Below, piece by piece: positions 1-7,375 of a stretch of 12,863 nt of DNA. The position numbers were made by a program, and so were the translations under genes. The first letter of the stretch is position 1; every line of letters starts with the position of its first letter. This DNA is from CALHKP01 sp963558075 (GTDB lineage: Bacteria; Bacillota; Clostridia; Peptostreptococcales; Anaerovoracaceae): positions 1 through 12,863 of the forward strand of contig CAUWFN010000050.1 of the NCBI GenBank assembly GCA_963558075.1, in the 5' to 3' direction. Under the pieces are notes generated by a model. The model saw only the letters and a list, made by a program, of their open reading frames with translations, had not been told where the DNA came from and searched no databases.

Positions 1-714
1 TTCATCGATTTTGAAATCGATTTCGGCACCGATTGATTTGCCGATCCAGTTTTTCTGCATAACCTTAACTTTGTTTGGCCATCCGTCCAGTGTATCAAGG
101 TTCTGAAGAAGTCTTTCTGCATAATCTGTAATCTTTAGGTACCACTGTGAAAGATTTTTCTTTCCTACAGGAGTTTTACATCTTTCGCAGCAGCCGTCAA
201 CTACCTGCTCGTTTGCAAGTACTGTCTGGCAACTAGGGCACCAGTTTACAGGATTTTCTTTTTTGTAAGCAAGACCTTTGTTGTAGAACTGAATGAAAAT
301 CCACTGCATCCACTTGTAGTAGTTTTCGTTGCATGTCTGAACTTCTCTATCCCAGTCATATGAAAGGCCTAGAGTCTTAAGCTGCTCTTCCATTTCTGCA
401 ATGTTTGACCATGTCCATTTAGCAGGCTCTGCACCGTGTTTGATTGCAGCATTTTCTGCAGGAAGTCCGAATGAGTCAAATCCGATTGGATGAAGAACGT
501 TGTAGCCCTGCATCTTTTTAACTCTTGCGATAACATCACCTATAGAATAGTTACGTACATGACCCATATGAAGCTTTCCTGATGGGTATGGGAACATTTC
601 TAGTACATAGTACTTTTCTTTGTTTTCGTCCTCTACTGTCTTAAATGAGTCATGCTCCTGCCAGTAGCCTTGCCATTTCTTTTCTATATCTTTAAATTCG
701 TATCTCTCGTTCAT
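1..714 (-). CDS. leuS: Leucyl-tRNA synthetase, N-terminal part (runs off the left edge)
   Basis: This class I synthetase attaches leucine to tRNA-Leu in the cytoplasm. I translated 238 codons from the ATG at 712-714, and the frame is open to base 1. The class I signature appears as HMGH at residues 49-52, preceded by the LeuRS-typical EMFPYPSG. HPIGFDSFGLPAENAA at about 75-90 is also characteristic of bacterial LeuRS. CPSC (159-162) and C176-x2-C179 form the zinc-binding insert. The segment after about residue 220 enters the CP1 editing domain, and the rest, including KMSKS and the anticodon-binding domain, lies outside the window. The start is 4 bp after the rsfS stop, and a GGAGG site overlaps the end of rsfS, so translation is probably coupled. 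There is no leader space for a T-box. The identification is secure; only the 3' extent is unknown. Confidence 0.97.
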   Translation of the reverse strand, partial: MNERYEFKDIEKKWQGYWQEHDSFKTVEDENKEKYYVLEMFPYPSGKLHMGHVRNYSIGDVIARVKKMQGYNVLHPIGFDSFGLPAENAAIKHGAEPAKWTWSNIAEMEEQLKTLGLSYDWDREVQTCNENYYKWMQWIFIQFYNKGLAYKKENPVNWCPSCQTVLANEQVVDGCCERCKTPVGKKNLSQWYLKITDYAERLLQNLDTLDGWPNKVKVMQKNWIGKSIGAEIDFKIDE

Positions 715-718
715 CGGT

Positions 719-1063
719 CTATTCCTCCACGTCTATAACAGCACAGTCGCCCCAGACTTTTTCTATGTTGTATTTGTCTCTCATTTCGCTTGTAAAGATA
801 TTTACAATTACATCACCAAAGTCCATAAGAACCCAGCCTGAGCCGTTCTTGCCTTCGATGCCCTTAACGAAAAATCCTTCTTTTGCAAATGCGTCTTCGA
901 CATCGTCTGTCAGTGAAGCCACCTGTCTATCGGAATTACCTGTTGCAATTACAAGACAGTCTGCAAATGATGATTTCTGTGCAATGTCAATAATTTTGAC
1001 ATCAGAAGCTTTTTTGCTGTCTAGAAGCTTTGCTCCCAATAATGCCAGTTCATTACTATTCAT
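719..1063 (-). CDS. rsfS: Ribosomal silencing factor RsfS (Iojap/YqeL family)
   Basis: RsfS binds ribosomal protein uL14 on the 50S subunit and blocks joining with 30S, lowering translation during starvation or stationary phase. The 114-residue length is normal for the family. The conserved core is visible: SFADCLVIATGNSDRQV at about 32-48, then GWVLMDFGDVIVNIF at 76-90 and the Y-N-I-E-K-V-W-G-D end near 98-106. The position that is often His in the family's V-H-V/I-F segment is Asn here (N88). The ATG overlaps the yqeK stop in an ATGA arrangement, and an AGGAG site lies about 8 nt upstream of it. The neighbours nadD and yqeK form the standard Firmicutes block with rsfS. Coupling to upstream translation is likely. 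Confidence 0.95.
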   Translation of the reverse strand: MNSNELALLGAKLLDSKKASDVKIIDIAQKSSFADCLVIATGNSDRQVASLTDDVEDAFAKEGFFVKGIEGKNGSGWVLMDFGDVIVNIFTSEMRDKYNIEKVWGDCAVIDVEE

Positions 1064-1641
1064 CTATTAATCTCCTGTTCTCTTATTTTTTTACGTTCAT
1101 TCAGATAATCTCTCGCCTCAAGAGTATCAGAGTCTATCTCGCTTCCCTTCTTCTGAAGGAACTCTACAGTGCGCTCCATAGAAAGAAGACATGCCTCATC
1201 GAGGTCAATAGGTGCAAGCTCTCTTAAAGTCTCCACCCCTGGATAATCACGAGAAGGCTCAATAGCATCTGCAAGATAGATTATTTTTTCGAGAAGAGAC
1301 ATATCCGCTCTTCCCGTCGTGTGATACTTTACGGCATTTACAATATCCTCGTCCGCAGAATATTCTCTTTTTAGGATTTCCGCAGCAATTCTTCCGTGAG
1401 CGAGATTCAGCTTTCCGAGGTAGTAGTCTCCTAGTCCGAGCTTTCTTACATAAGCATCGGATTTCTCGATATCTTTCATTTTGAACATGTCATGGGCCAA
1501 AGCCGCAAACTCGGCCTTTTCCATATCCGCACCATAAACGGCCGCAAGCTCTTTTGCTGTTTTTACAACACCCATAGTATGCCTAAACCGTTTTTCAGAC
1601 AGATTTTCCCTTATATACTTATATATAGAGTCCGTGTTCAT
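1060..1641 (-). CDS. yqeK: YqeK-type HD-domain hydrolase (bis(5'-nucleosyl)-tetraphosphatase, symmetrical)
   Basis: Family members hydrolyse diadenosine tetraphosphate (Ap4A) symmetrically to two ADP, using a metal-dependent HD domain. In the 193-residue protein the metal ligands are seen as H21 (RHTMGV), H50-D51 (AHD), H82 (AHG), H107 (KYHTTG) and D125 in YLADAIEPSR, a motif typical of YqeK. The C-terminal tail is charged and probably helical. The ATG lies inside the end of nadD (23-bp overlap), with AAAGG about 6 nt upstream of it. The stop overlaps the rsfS start by 4 bp. The family assignment is firm. The substrate rests on biochemistry of homologues, not on anything unique to this sequence. 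Confidence 0.94.
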   Translation of the reverse strand: MNTDSIYKYIRENLSEKRFRHTMGVVKTAKELAAVYGADMEKAEFAALAHDMFKMKDIEKSDAYVRKLGLGDYYLGKLNLAHGRIAAEILKREYSADEDIVNAVKYHTTGRADMSLLEKIIYLADAIEPSRDYPGVETLRELAPIDLDEACLLSMERTVEFLQKKGSEIDSDTLEARDYLNERKKIREQEINR

Positions 1642-2221
1642 TAATGTACCTTTCTACGTCATCTCCAACAAAGCTGTTAATCCGCGTTCCTTCGAGGAAA
1701 TTCTTTTTTATCTCCGTTGATGAAATAGGAAGCATTTTGCCCTGTAGAACGCTGACATCAGCTCCATACTCGTCTCTGAGATATTCTGCTTTTTCTTCTG
1801 CTTTTTTCCTGTCATTTTCGCTTCTAAGACCTACTGCAAAGGAACACATCCCTAGAAGCTCCTGACCTCTGTACCAGTTTTCGATACTCATCAGAGAATC
1901 AGTCCCCATTATAAAATATATCTGACAGTCTGATGTCTCCTGCTTCATCCTGCTGATTGTATCATATGTATATGATACTCTTGTGTCAAAAACCTCATAA
2001 GTTGTGACAGCAAGCTCTGGATGGTTTCTCACAGCAAGCTCTGCCATATTTACGCGGTCTTTTGCATCTGCAGTTTTTTTGTTCAGCTTAAACGGCTGTA
2101 CTCTAGCAGGCATCAGATATAGCATATCTAAACCAAGCTCACATATTGCTGTTTCCGCAAGCCCTATGTGGCCTAAATGGATGGGATCAAAAGTCCCACC
2201 CAAAAGTCCAATCTTCTTCAT
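1619..2221 (-). CDS. nadD: Nicotinate-nucleotide adenylyltransferase
   Basis: NadD transfers AMP from ATP to nicotinate mononucleotide to give deamido-NAD, a step shared by de novo and salvage NAD synthesis. The 200-residue protein opens with the nucleotidyltransferase motif GGTFDPIHLGH (8-18). It has MGTDS at about 105-109 and the C-terminal ISSTEIKK motif (166-173), which corresponds to ISST-E-I-R of the family. The length is normal. The ATG at 2219-2221 has only a poor Shine-Dalgarno match, an AAGA stretch about 8 nt upstream, unlike the strong sites of its neighbours. It is preceded by a 62-bp AT-rich gap after aspS. It overlaps yqeK by 23 bp. Function is confident; how it is translated and whether it has its own promoter are unclear. 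Confidence 0.96.
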   Translation of the reverse strand: MKKIGLLGGTFDPIHLGHIGLAETAICELGLDMLYLMPARVQPFKLNKKTADAKDRVNMAELAVRNHPELAVTTYEVFDTRVSYTYDTISRMKQETSDCQIYFIMGTDSLMSIENWYRGQELLGMCSFAVGLRSENDRKKAEEKAEYLRDEYGADVSVLQGKMLPISSTEIKKNFLEGTRINSFVGDDVERYINEHGLYI

Positions 2222-2283
2222 AATAAAATCTTATATATACTCAACTCAATCTTAAAAAAACATTTTCCGGTATGACACTTAAC

Positions 2284-4059
2284 CTACTCGGCTTCTGTTT
2301 CTTTTAGTGCAATTGCAAGCTCATCAAGCTGCTCTTCATCTACGAGACCTGGAGCCTCGCATACGAGACACTGTGCATTCTGGTTTTTAGGGAATGCCAT
2401 AACTTCTCTGATGCTGCTTTCGCCTGCAAGAAGCATGATAAGTCTGTCAAGTCCATATGCAAGTCCGCCATGAGGTGGAACTCCGTACTTGAAGGCTTCG
2501 AGAAGGAATCCGAATTTTTCTTCACATTCTTCATCTGTAAGTCCAAGAATCTTGAACATCTTTGACTGAAGATCGCTTTCGTGAATTCTGATGCTTCCTC
2601 CGCCAAGCTCAACACCGTTAAGAACGATATCGTATGCGTCAGCCTTAACCTTTTCAGGTTCAGTATCAAGCATTGGAATATCTTCATTCTTAGGGTGTGT
2701 GAATGGGTGATGCATAGCCTTTAGGTTGCCTTCATCATCAGCTTCAAACATTGGGAAGTCAACAACCCACAGAAGCTTGAAGTCTTTGTCGTCAAGAAGT
2801 CCCATGAGACCTGCGATGTGTCTTCTGAGGAATCCAAGTGTATCAAATACAACCTTTGGTTTGTCAGCTGCAATAAGAATTAGGTCTCCTACCTTTGCAT
2901 CAAATACAGCTGCAATTTCACCAAGCTTATCCTGAGTGAAGAATTTATTTACTGATGATTTGTATTCGTTTTCTTCAACTCTAATCCATACTAGACCCTT
3001 TGCTCCATAGTGCTTAGCCTGATCTGTCAGCTTGTCGATATCCTTACGGCTGAACTTAGGAGAACCGCCATCGATGCAGATACCTCTTACGTCTCTGCCA
3101 GATGCAAGAGCATCAGCAAATACCTTAAACTCAGTTCCTGCAACAACATCGTTTAGCTTCTTAAGCTCGAATCCAAATCTAAGGTCAGGCTTATCTGAAC
3201 CAAATCTTTCCATAGCTTCATCGTATGGAAGTCTCATTAGAGGAAGCTCAATATCAACGCCCATGATGTCTTTGAATACTCTCTGAAGGAATCCTTCCTG
3301 TATTGCAATAACATCATCAACATCTACGAATGACATTTCCATGTCAATCTGTGTGAATTCAGGCTGTCTATCTGCTCTGAGGTCTTCGTCTCTAAAGCAC
3401 TTTGCAATCTGAATATATCTATCGCATCCACTTACCATTAGAAGCTGTTTAAAAAGCTGAGGTGACTGTGGAAGAGCAAAGAAATGACCAGGGTTCACTC
3501 TGCTTGGAACTAGGTAGTCTCTTGCGCCTTCCGGTGTTGACTTAACCAAAATAGGTGTTTCGATCTCTGTAAATCCGTTTTCGTCGAAATAGTCTCTTGC
3601 AAGCTTAACTACCTTGTGTCTAAACATAAGGTTCTGCTGCATCTTGAGTTTTCTCAGATCCAGATATCTGTATTTTAAACGAAGATTTTCGTCTACGTTG
3701 TCATCGTCCTTTATATAAATAGGCGGTGTTTCTGACTTTGAGTAAATTCTCAGGTCTTTTACAAGAAGTTCAACTTCACCTGTTGGAAGCTCAGGGTTCT
3801 TGGAGCTTCTTTCTCTTACGATACCCTTAACTCCAATGCAGTACTCACTTCTTAGTGATGATGCAAGCTCAAAAACCTCAGCTGGAATTGTGTCATCAAA
3901 TACAATCTGCATGATTCCTGTCTTGTCTCTTAGGTCAGCAAAGATGATGCTTCCAAGGCTTCTTTGCTTTGCTACCCATCCGTTTAATGCTACTTCTTCA
4001 CCTACATTTTCGCTACGAAGAAGTCCGCACATATGTGTTCTTTTGAATAAATCTGTCAT
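2284..4059 (-). CDS. aspS: Aspartyl-tRNA synthetase, bacterial type
   Basis: This class IIb synthetase charges tRNA-Asp in the cytoplasm. At 591 residues it has the bacterial architecture: an N-terminal OB-fold anticodon domain (about 1-110), the catalytic core, and the bacteria-specific GAD insertion (about 290-400). Motif 2 is FRDEDLRADRQPEFTQID (222-239), and motif 3 contains GLAYGLDRL (532-540), with the ATP-binding Arg at 539. The segment PQSPQLFKQLLMVSG (197-211) is typical of AspRS. In the anticodon domain, L35 and K87 align with the residues found in discriminating enzymes (E. coli L30 and K81), which suggests charging of tRNA-Asp only. The ATG is 24 bp after the hisS stop with an AGGAG site at somewhat long spacing. 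The hisS-aspS pair is a conserved Firmicutes arrangement. Confidence 0.98.
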   Translation of the reverse strand: MTDLFKRTHMCGLLRSENVGEEVALNGWVAKQRSLGSIIFADLRDKTGIMQIVFDDTIPAEVFELASSLRSEYCIGVKGIVRERSSKNPELPTGEVELLVKDLRIYSKSETPPIYIKDDDNVDENLRLKYRYLDLRKLKMQQNLMFRHKVVKLARDYFDENGFTEIETPILVKSTPEGARDYLVPSRVNPGHFFALPQSPQLFKQLLMVSGCDRYIQIAKCFRDEDLRADRQPEFTQIDMEMSFVDVDDVIAIQEGFLQRVFKDIMGVDIELPLMRLPYDEAMERFGSDKPDLRFGFELKKLNDVVAGTEFKVFADALASGRDVRGICIDGGSPKFSRKDIDKLTDQAKHYGAKGLVWIRVEENEYKSSVNKFFTQDKLGEIAAVFDAKVGDLILIAADKPKVVFDTLGFLRRHIAGLMGLLDDKDFKLLWVVDFPMFEADDEGNLKAMHHPFTHPKNEDIPMLDTEPEKVKADAYDIVLNGVELGGGSIRIHESDLQSKMFKILGLTDEECEEKFGFLLEAFKYGVPPHGGLAYGLDRLIMLLAGESSIREVMAFPKNQNAQCLVCEAPGLVDEEQLDELAIALKETEAE

Positions 4060-4083
4060 TTTATATATATTTCTCCTACTGTT

Positions 4084-5337
4084 TTATTTTGCTAGTTCTT
4101 CAACAAGGTTTTCCAGTTTAACCTGTTTCTGCTGTGAAGTTGCCATTTCCTTAACAGAAACAACTCCTTCGTTTAGTTCATTTTCGCCGATAACTACAGT
4201 ATATCTTGCACCTAGTCTATCAGCATACTTGAACTGTCCTTTTATGTTTCTTTCGAGAGTATCCATCTCAGCTTTTATGCCGCGCTTTCTGAGCTCTCTC
4301 AGAAGTTTAAGACCAAAGGCCTTCGCCTGATCTCCCATCACAGCGATAAATGCTTTGATTGGCTCAGGCTGAGGAATTTCTATTCCACTTGATTCCATAA
4401 GCATTAGAAGTCTTTCGATTCCAAGACCAAATCCAACGCCTGGGATTGGAGGTCCGCCAACCTCTTCGATTAGATGGTCGTATCTGCCTCCACCGCATAC
4501 AGTGCCCTGAGCACCGATACCTGTAGTTACAAACTCAAAAGCAGTCTTAGTATAGTAGTCAAGACCTCTTACGATTTTTGGATCAACTGTGTATTTGATT
4601 CCAAGAGAATCAAGGTTCTTCTGAACTTCTTCGAATGACTCTTTGCAGTCATCACAAAGATAGTCAACCATCATAGGTGCTCCCTGAACAAGGCTCTGAC
4701 ATACAGCTGACTTGCAGTCGATAATTCTCATAGGATTACGCTCAAATCTATCCTTGCATGTGTGGCAAAGATCATCATACTTGTCTGCAAGAAATGCCTT
4801 GAGAGCTTCTCTGTGCTTCTGTCTACATTCAGGACATCCAACACTATTGATTCTAAGCTCTATATCTGTAATTCCCATTTCTGTCAGGAAATCGTTTGCA
4901 AGGCAGATAACTTCAGCATCTGCTACCATACTTGGTGTTCCAAAAGTCTCAATACCAAACTGGTGGAACTCTCTGAGTCGTCCTGACTGAGGTTTTTCGT
5001 ATCTGTAGCACGGTGTGATGTAGTAGTATTTTGTTGGCTGAATCTCAGCATACTGCTTATGCTCAACAAAAGCTCTAGCCGCAGGTGATGTTCCCTCCGG
5101 TTTCAGTGTGATACTTCTGTTACCATGATCGTTAAAAGTGTACATTTCCTTCTGCACGATGTCTGTTGTATCACCTACACCTCTTGTAAAAAGTTCTGTA
5201 TGCTCAAATACAGGAGTTCTGATTTCTTTGAACCCGTATCTGTCGCATATTTCAGCAAACTTTTTTTCTACAAAGTGCCATTTATATGCCTGTGCCGGTA
5301 AAATATCTTTCGTTCCCTTTGGGGCATTTGTTAGCAT
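4084..5337 (-). CDS. hisS: Histidyl-tRNA synthetase
   Basis: This class IIa synthetase charges tRNA-His. The 417-residue length is normal. The start region APKGTKDILP is family-typical. Motif 2 covers about RYEKPQSGRLREFHQFG (112-128). The histidine-specific loop is RGLDYYTKTAFEF (257-269) with the catalytic Arg at 257. Motif 3 includes GVGFGLGIERLL (300-311). The C-terminal anticodon domain starts near 327. The insertion domain carries paired cysteines (C168/C171, C191/C194, C228/C231, plus C208 and C213). They resemble a metal site and are commonly seen in Firmicutes HisRS. The ATG overlaps the end of hemZ by 7 bp, and a GGAGGT site lies inside the last hemZ codons, so coupling is likely and no T-box leader fits. 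Confidence 0.98.
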   Translation of the reverse strand: MLTNAPKGTKDILPAQAYKWHFVEKKFAEICDRYGFKEIRTPVFEHTELFTRGVGDTTDIVQKEMYTFNDHGNRSITLKPEGTSPAARAFVEHKQYAEIQPTKYYYITPCYRYEKPQSGRLREFHQFGIETFGTPSMVADAEVICLANDFLTEMGITDIELRINSVGCPECRQKHREALKAFLADKYDDLCHTCKDRFERNPMRIIDCKSAVCQSLVQGAPMMVDYLCDDCKESFEEVQKNLDSLGIKYTVDPKIVRGLDYYTKTAFEFVTTGIGAQGTVCGGGRYDHLIEEVGGPPIPGVGFGLGIERLLMLMESSGIEIPQPEPIKAFIAVMGDQAKAFGLKLLRELRKRGIKAEMDTLERNIKGQFKYADRLGARYTVVIGENELNEGVVSVKEMATSQQKQVKLENLVEELAK

Positions 5338-6716
5338 TTTTCTACCTCCATAAATATATTTTTCTCTTTTCGCTCCAGCATCTCGTCTAGTCTTTCGATA
5401 TACTGGCAGTAATTTGTCACATTCGGTACACGTTCAAGGCGGTTTTCGTCAGGATAATACATCTTAGATACTCCACCTGCTCCAAGAGCAAGAATTATCT
5501 GATGTTCGTCCATGATTCTAATATTGTAAACGCCTTCTTTTCCCGGATGACAGTAGCCCACATTTTCGCATGCTCCTGCCATATGCTTCTGCCTATACAA
5601 ATAATAAGGGTTATAGCCTTTTCCCTTCAGAAATTTTTCTGCTGCAGAAGTCATTTTCTTTACATTTTCTGCCTGCTTGTAGTGAAAATCCGCATCAATA
5701 TCTATAAGTCTAGATGCTCTCTTTACTGCAAGAGAATGAACTGTAATGTTGTCAGCGGACAATCCCTCTACAGTCTCAAGGGTCATCATAAAATCATCTA
5801 AATCCTCCTCTGGAAGACCTGCAATTATATCTGCATTGATGCTTTCGAAATCAAAACCCTTCGCAATATCAAAGGCTTTGATAATATCTTCTGTCTTGTG
5901 ACTTCTCCCAATCAGGTCAAGGGTATGCTGCTTCATAGATTGAGGGTTTATGCTTATTCGCTCAACTCCATGTTTTTTTAGCACTGCAAGCTTCTCTTCT
6001 GTTATAGTATCAGGTCTTCCCGCCTCTACAGTAAACTCCTTCACTTTATCAAAATCAAAGCTTTCTCTGACATTTGAAAGAAGTATATCAAGCTGATTAG
6101 CCGTAAATGTTGTAGGCGTTCCGCCGCCTATGTACACAGACTCCGCTACTATTCCCGTCTCTCTCATGCGTCTTCCAACATACTCTACTTCTCTGTTTAG
6201 AGCATGGGAATATCTTTCAATTTCATCATCAGGCACCTGATTAGATGCAAAAGAGCAGTATACACATCTTGTTGGACAAAACGGTATTCCTATATATACT
6301 CCTGCGCTTTTTCTTTGTGCGTGACCTATGGATTTAACCTGATAGTCATACATCTCTGCAATCGAAGCTATCTTGCTCTCCGAAAGAAGGTACTTTTCTC
6401 TTAGGATTTCCTTTGCTCTTTCGCTACTTTTTGTTTCAGCACAAAGCTTTCCAAAAAGCTTTACAGGCCTGATTCCTGTGAGAATACCCCATTCAGGTTT
6501 TTCTCCTGTTATCTCAGATAAAGATCGGTATATTTCACGCTTAATCTTGTCTTTGTCGTCAGTATTTATCTTGTTAAATTCTAGAAGGTCTAAATTTTCC
6601 TTCTGCTCCTGCGTAGCATCCTCCTCTAAAACGTACTGGTCAGGCCTTAGGAAGATATTTATAAGCTCGCACAGGAGATATTTCTTTTCAAAATTATGTA
6701 TCAGTATTCTATACAA
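5331..6716 (-). CDS. hemZ: HemZ-type radical SAM protein (annotated as coproporphyrinogen dehydrogenase)
   Basis: The protein has 461 residues. The radical SAM cluster motif is C147-x3-C151-x2-C154 within GIPFCPTRCVYC, followed by GGGTPT (197-202) and PQSMKQHTLDLIGRSH (258-273), which are HemN/HemW-like. The N-terminal stretch EWGILTGIRPVKLFGK (75-90) and the late HMAGACENVGYC (378-389) mark the HemZ branch found beside hisS in clostridia. HemZ proteins are named for oxygen-independent coproporphyrinogen oxidation, but the activity is poorly established and a HemW-like heme chaperone role is possible. The start must be non-ATG: TTG at 6714-6716 is the only conventional start codon between the upstream in-frame TAG and the conserved region, with GAGG 10 nt upstream. 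It overlaps the MBL hydrolase by 8 bp and hisS by 7 bp. The N-terminus seems somewhat short for the family. Confidence 0.88.
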   Translation of the reverse strand: MYRILIHNFEKKYLLCELINIFLRPDQYVLEEDATQEQKENLDLLEFNKINTDDKDKIKREIYRSLSEITGEKPEWGILTGIRPVKLFGKLCAETKSSERAKEILREKYLLSESKIASIAEMYDYQVKSIGHAQRKSAGVYIGIPFCPTRCVYCSFASNQVPDDEIERYSHALNREVEYVGRRMRETGIVAESVYIGGGTPTTFTANQLDILLSNVRESFDFDKVKEFTVEAGRPDTITEEKLAVLKKHGVERISINPQSMKQHTLDLIGRSHKTEDIIKAFDIAKGFDFESINADIIAGLPEEDLDDFMMTLETVEGLSADNITVHSLAVKRASRLIDIDADFHYKQAENVKKMTSAAEKFLKGKGYNPYYLYRQKHMAGACENVGYCHPGKEGVYNIRIMDEHQIILALGAGGVSKMYYPDENRLERVPNVTNYCQYIERLDEMLERKEKNIFMEVEKC

Positions 6717-7326
6717 AAGGATTGTGCCTCTTTTCGTATTCTATTGTTGTTGAACCCATATGTCCTGGGTAAACCATAGTGTTATCTGGCAAAGTGTAAA
6801 GCTTTGTTCTGATTGAGTCTACAATTTTACCAAAATCTCCTCCTGGAAAGTCAGTTCTTCCGATTGAAGCTCTAAATAGTGTATCTCCGCTGAATAGCTT
6901 GTCGCCGCTTAGGATGCACATGCCGCCTTCTGTGTGTCCAGGTGTGTGAAGGAATGTCCATTCTGTATTTCCTACAGTTAGTCTGTCGCCGTCATTTACA
7001 TATATGTCAGCATCAAAGATTACACTGCGGCCCATAATTTCAGGTGAAGAGTTAATTACAGGGCTGTGAAGAGTTTCTCTTTCCTGTGCGCAGGCAATAA
7101 CCTTTGCATCAGGATACTGCGCCTTAAACTGCTCGATGCCACCAAAATGGTCTGCATGTCCGTGAGTCAGCATAATGTATTCGATTGTTACTCCATCAGC
7201 TTCAACAGCCTTTACTAGTCTTTCACTGTATCCGCCTGGATCTACGATAAATCCCTTTTTTGATTCGTCATATACAAGGTAAGTGTTTACACCGATTGGC
7301 CCTGTCATATATTCTTTTATAACCAT
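6709..7326 (-). CDS. MBL-fold metallo-hydrolase, glyoxalase II-like
   Basis: This is a 205-residue single-domain metallo-beta-lactamase-fold hydrolase. The dinuclear metal ligands are visible: THGHADH gives H55, H57, D59 and H60, followed by H131 (HTPGHTEGG), D148 (FSGDTLF) and H189 (YPGHM). The segment TLFRASIGRTDFPGGD (149-164) is typical of short glyoxalase II-like proteins (YcbL/YqgX type) that lack the C-terminal glutathione-binding helices of classical GloB. The likely reaction is thioester hydrolysis, but the physiological substrate is unknown, so no gene symbol is given. The ATG has a CAGGAG site about 11 nt upstream and follows rsh by 49 bp. The end overlaps hemZ. This MBL-hemZ-hisS order is common in clostridia. 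Confidence 0.9.
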   Translation of the reverse strand: MVIKEYMTGPIGVNTYLVYDESKKGFIVDPGGYSERLVKAVEADGVTIEYIMLTHGHADHFGGIEQFKAQYPDAKVIACAQERETLHSPVINSSPEIMGRSVIFDADIYVNDGDRLTVGNTEWTFLHTPGHTEGGMCILSGDKLFSGDTLFRASIGRTDFPGGDFGKIVDSIRTKLYTLPDNTMVYPGHMGSTTIEYEKRHNPFV

Positions 7327-7375
7327 GCTTTATTATTCTCCTGTCAGTCAAAATTTTTATGTCGTTTGTCAAATA

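Noticed and set aside
2222..2275. Possible terminator after aspS or promoter for nadD
   Set aside because: The T-run on the minus strand has only a 3-bp weak inverted repeat (CAT/ATG) before it. The TATATA-like element has only a T-run at -35 distance. Neither is good enough to call.
2340..2687. A 115-codon minus-strand frame inside aspS
   Set aside because: It is an alternative frame of the aspS C-terminal region, whose own frame carries motif 3. No start signal or family resemblance.
3800..4330. A 176-codon plus-strand open frame across the aspS-hisS junction, and many other plus-strand frames
   Set aside because: They lie antisense to genes with full family motifs, lack ribosome binding sites and recognisable domains, and are shadows of codon bias on the opposite strand.
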